NCBI GenBank assembly: GCA_008360955.1
Contig: LUCM01002323.1
Coordinates: forward strand, 62,001-126,000
Direction of reading: 5' to 3'
Length of the DNA stretch: 64,000 bases
Origin: Fasciolopsis buskii
Lineage: Eukaryota; Platyhelminthes; Trematoda; Plagiorchiida; Fasciolidae
Positions 60,207 to 64,000 of this stretch are shown here, piece after piece. The notes under the pieces were generated by a model. The model ran no database searches, had not been told where the DNA came from, and saw only the letters and a list, made by a program, of their open reading frames with translations. Each line of letters opens with the position of its first letter. Position 1 is the first letter of the stretch. Made by a program: the position numbers and the translations under genes.

Positions 60207-60300
60207 AATTCCTAACAAGGGTGAAACAGCTATACAGTGCTTCCATGGTTTCTTTATGGTGAGTTGAGCGATGATATTGCAGGGTGAAGTATTTCATTTA
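60207..60300 (+). repeat. second inverted SINE fragment (3' half of ribozyme and tail)
   Basis: It starts inside hammerhead stem II (ATTCCTAACAAGG) and runs on the plus strand through GAAACAGC and the tail to TATTTCATTT. It has several substitutions relative to the array copies, so it is older or came from a different unit. Confidence 0.8.
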
Positions 60301-63289
60301 AAAATTTTCTAGATGACAGTTAAGGTTGTGCCGATTCACCGCTGAGATTATTCCAAATGCCTGATTTCGGGTTATAGCCCACAAAACGGCACGATTTTCA
60401 CGCGGGACCTAGACTATCGTCAACTGTTGTCAATGTGCCTGATAATATTTGGATAACGGACTTGAACCTGAAAACGAGGCAGCTTAACCATACTACACAC
60501 ACGGATCGTCCAAGCATGATTTTGCCCGACGTGATTACATATATTCCGGGAGATATACATTCATCCTAGAGTCAGACTCGTTTCATGTCTGAATTCTCAT
60601 AAATTTCAAATGTGCTACGGGGAGACTCCGCGTTTAATTGTAACTCACATGGCCTGTTTACCCAGTGGTAGGTGGTTTTCTGAAGTTGCATGCACTGTTA
60701 ACCAGTGGCATGGTAGGCGGTACTGGAACAATTTTTCTGAGATCAGTTAATCGGCGCTTAACTATCATTTCAGCTTCACTGAATGATCCTGTGGTCATCA
60801 TGCGAAGCAGTTTTCACATTTGTCATTTGGATCATATTTCATCTTTCGATAACCAGAACAAAATGAATAACCCGGAGCTTTCAAATGATTGCACAATGGT
60901 TCCGTTGATCACCTGTACCACTAAATGTTGGTGTCTCCTGGATGATTCGGAAAAATAAGCGCTAAGGGATATTGCCAAATAACTAAATGGAACATTTTCA
61001 CATGGCATGCGGGAGAAAACGATGCAAAGATTTCAGCGTGAAATTCCGCAGATGTTTTTCTGTTTAATCAAAGGTGATACACGTGTACGATGACCACGAA
61101 CGCCATATGGGAGGCGCGCGATAAACATCTGAACTCAGTTGGATTCGGACGTTCACCGGAACCAAAACATACGGAAATCATAGTTTATCTGCGTCTCGCA
61201 AAGTCATAGCACAAAACCACCCACTAGGCTAGCATCTACTATCGTTATCGGGCCAAATGCAACAGAAAATCATTTTGACCACATGTTTGTAAATGAATGA
61301 ACCGTGATGAGGGTACTAACAGTATCCATTCTTTGCCTTCCTCATAAATATCGTGAACTTATGAAACTAACGGAAACAACTGGTATGCATTAGCCAACTA
61401 AGTAAACCGAGGAAAGTAGTCAGTGTGGGAATATAGGTACTGGATTACAACGGAATTATTCTCCAAATCCGGTTAATCCATTCGGCTTCCTTTTCGTTAT
61501 GCCTTTATATTAGTTTTTTAATTCAGCGATTGTCAAACAAACACTGCGTACTGAATGACTGAAATGCAATTGCTTATCCAGAATCGTCAGAAGCAGCGCC
61601 CGATATTGGGGTTTATCGGTTTTGTGTAGCATATTGGCCTCGGACCAATCGCCAAACCGTTTTTTTTTGTTTTTTAGTTGGGGCTACTGGTTAACCCTCA
61701 GCGTTGTTTCAGGGCTTGCATTCATTCAGGATTTTTAAACTGTTTCATTCAAAAAATTACCTATCACCTTGTTGGCCGGTTCTTTTTCCCTAACCTGATC
61801 CATCCTTACTGTCATATGACTTATCTTACCGAACCAAAGGAGCTTTGCACTTTTTAAACCTGCTCGTAGCCTTAATTTACAAGTAGACTGAAAAAATGGG
61901 AATGTTTTTTCCATTGTCGCCAGGACAACTTGTTTCAATAGAATGTCTTTAATGTATTTGAATTTTACTAGGCACTTACCTATTCATTGTAAGTTGCAGT
62001 TACTTAGTTTCAATTTGTTACTTAGCAGCTTATGTGAATCCCTGATTCGATTGTTAAAAAGAAATTTATCGTTGTTACAAATTTTCTCGTATAACTGTTT
62101 GTGTATTATCTTTCCCCGAAGAAAGAAACATTCACACGTAGGTCTTTTTTATGTTTGATCAATGGACTTCGGTATTGCCACACGTGCTCGCCCCGAGGGC
62201 CATCGTTCTAACGGTGACTCTGCCTCGGTTTAGGAATTACGACTGCGCTGGTAATGAAAATAAAATTTTTTACGGAGAGATTTTAAGCGGCAGGTCGTAG
62301 TAACTGGAATGGGGACTAGTTCCCATTGTGTACTTCTAACGGAGAAGGTTCACACATTTTATCCGGTTTGGTTGGTACATCTGACCGCATACATGACATC
62401 CTCAGGTTGCTGCCGAACAGCTCTAAGGACTTTTACGACTGGTCACAAGCCCATACACGAGGTCACTCACTTATTTTGAACGACCGTTTCTTCGTCAATC
62501 GACATCCTTTATAATGGACTTCCATAATTGTATTTCTCGGTTCGATCGAGGTACCTGACAGCATAACCTTAAGTAGTGTACTCTTGCATCAGCTGATGAT
62601 TTCTACTTTGGTGAAAATGAATTTGGTATTGGGCTACACGTTCATAAAAAAGTATTTTAAATCAACATGACACTTCCCTTCTCTGTAAGCTCTGCAGAGC
62701 TTGCTTGAATGTGGCCACCACTCGTTCTCTTTGCATACTGTTTTATTGCTAATGTACGGGAATACTTAATTGAAACCTGGGCATAAAATCACAAAATTGT
62801 TTGAACTCTGCTGAATTAAACTGGACATCACCGTTTGTGGAAACAATTTTTCGCAATGCGGAATTCATGAAAACGACTAATACGGCTATTGTGTGAATAT
62901 GGATGGTTGAGTTATCCGACCACATCAAATGGATATCAAGGACATTTTAAAAAGTAATAAATTTTCATAGGTTTCACGAAACCTGTGTGCATTTGTGCCT
63001 AAGGTCTAACAGGCGCAAGCCGAGTGAATACCTCTTGCATCTGTGCGCAAGGTCAACAATGTCTGAAACCATATTTGGCCATTATCTATAAAATCGGGCA
63101 ATAGCATTCATGTATGTCACTCCTGGATGAACTATGCGTTACTAGTAAAGAAACAAGGTTTAAAGAAATTTCGAAATTACCGCGCTACCGAGCAAGATCA
63201 GAGAGTCACTTGACATTTCCAAGCTCCCTTTCATATTCTGGTTGTTTTGGGTAGCGTGGTTAACGGAGGTAAATCCTACGATGAAACCA
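60301..63289. other. stretch without firmly recognised genes
   Basis: A plus-strand frame with an acceptor (ATCATTTCAG ending 60773) and stop at 60956 and another at 62326-62514 look mildly coding-like but have no further support. The rest is AT-rich. Confidence 0.4.
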
Positions 63290-63900
63290 TAACTGATTAG
63301 CTTAGCAGCTCAAAGGTGTAGTCTGTCGGCCGCGTGAACGGGCTCGTCCAACTTGAGAAATTAATATCAAGGAACGGTTTTTGTTCAGTAAAAATGTGAG
63401 TTGACGTTCATCCAGTATTCTGTGGAAACTTTAAATAGCAAAGATAAGGCCGATTCTTCGTTCGATTCGATTACCTTACATCTCAGCAGGACACGTGAAC
63501 ACCACATTCTGATTACTGTCGGGAAATTTTCATAAGAAAGCCGCCCCCATCGCATGGCCATCGGCACGTACCACAAAACATATAGGCAGCTAAGAACTTT
63601 TCTGATTTTCGATTTTCTCAAAGGCATATTACCATTTTTCTACAAAACCTTTGTTCTTTTGATGATGATGGTTCAAAGAAGCACTTTCTAAAGGGGTATT
63701 TGGTAAGAAATTATTGCGGCGATCCACCATACCTAAGAAGGACTGAATTGTCGCTTTGCCGGACGGGTTTTTATAATTCTTTAGCGCTTCCTTTCTATTT
63801 GGGTCCGTCCTTAAAACAGATAGGAATCTTTCCATAATAAAACGAAAACTGCATCAACGAGTAGGCCTGAAGACATCCTAGAAGTGTATGATGTTCGTCC
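63290..63900 (-). pseudogene. Ty3/Gypsy retrotransposon relic: end of reverse transcriptase and RNase H
   Basis: Minus strand from high to low: VHSSVDEHHTLL near 63890 matches the region after the catalytic box of Gypsy reverse transcriptases (DD-x-L-V-x-S followed by E-x-H). Then TDPNRKEALKNYKNPS and ATIQSFLGMVDRRNNFLPN (63629-63835) match the connection region (DPxKxEAIxxxPxP...LRSFLGxxxYYRxFIPN). Next comes RNase H text VVRADGHAMGAAFL with the catalytic Asp, then RRIGLIFAI, a stop, SFHRILDERQLTFLLNKN. The frame contains several stops and at least one frameshift. No integrase or LTR was identified, and the element may continue beyond the window edge. Confidence 0.78.
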
Positions 63901-64000
63901 ACTGAGCTATGAACAACAATACTTTATGCTCTTTGACCCCTGGCATTAGAAAGACCAATAAGCATTGTGCCCTTGATTTGCAGTAATGTAGCTGATCCAA

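Larger units (their letters stand above)
59095..60300. repeat. tandem and palindromic cluster of a tRNA-derived SINE carrying a hammerhead
   Basis: Minus-strand units have, 5' to 3', a leader, a tRNA-like head with box A and box B, a hammerhead motif, and a tail reading GGTTTCTTTATGGTGAG...TTTCATG. The unit length measured from the second to the third copy is 395 bp (59550 to 59945). The first copy (59095-59423) runs into a gap. Copies are almost identical, so the array is young. At the right end, two plus-strand fragments (60084-60152 and 60207-60300) are inverted relative to the array. Related units in schistosomes are SINE-like satellites with active hammerheads; the family here is not one I can name. 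Confidence 0.88.

Noticed and set aside
62588..62620. CTGATGA followed by GAAAA on the plus strand, possible hammerhead
   Set aside because: No stem I pairing, stem II does not form, and no cleavage triplet in place.
1..64000. CRISPR arrays, bacterial operons, ribosomal RNA genes
   Set aside because: No direct-repeat/spacer pattern, no bacterial gene layout and no rRNA-like sequence were seen; the content is eukaryotic.

Overview
This window looks like nuclear DNA from a repeat-rich flatworm, most likely a digenean trematode. The base composition is AT-rich, open frames are short, and a few candidate exons sit in long non-coding stretches. The recognisable sequence is almost all retroelement debris of kinds common in flatworms: an RTE LINE, CR1-like LINEs, a Penelope-like element with a GIY-YIG domain, a Ty3/Gypsy relic, and a tRNA-derived SINE that carries a hammerhead ribozyme, as schistosome SINE-like satellites do. 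The organism call is inferred from these repeats; no diagnostic host gene was recognised.

Layout. 1-8115: little beyond one weak open frame. 8126-10566: two plus-strand candidate exons with compatible phase, followed by an AATAAA at 10692. 11206-15368: three more weaker candidate exons. 16855-16995: an old copy of the hammerhead SINE. 18739-21780: a long degenerate RTE LINE on the minus strand. 23817-24620: the 3' part of a Penelope-like element on the minus strand with GIY-YIG remnants and a hammerhead motif whose core is complete. 26160-26640: an unidentified GC-richer repeat. 33115-33354: a good internal-exon candidate. 46363-47960 (minus) and 48211-48727 (plus): two opposed CR1-like reverse-transcriptase relics. 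53316-53885: a two-exon gene model for a secreted cysteine-rich protein. 56650-57760: a decayed LINE region. 59095-60300: a tandem, partly palindromic cluster of the hammerhead SINE, interrupted by an assembly gap. 63290-63900: a Ty3/Gypsy reverse transcriptase-RNase H relic.

The most interesting content is RNA-based. Two unrelated retroelement classes here, a Penelope-like element and a tRNA-derived SINE array, carry 55-nt hammerhead motifs with the same plan: a 6-bp proximal stem I, a 3/1 internal loop, a short distal helix, and a self-complementary stem III. The Penelope copy has every consensus core base. The SINE copies have a U-U mismatch where G10.1-C11.1 is expected. I read all host-gene models as candidates, because open frames of 60-150 codons are expected by chance in this much sequence.
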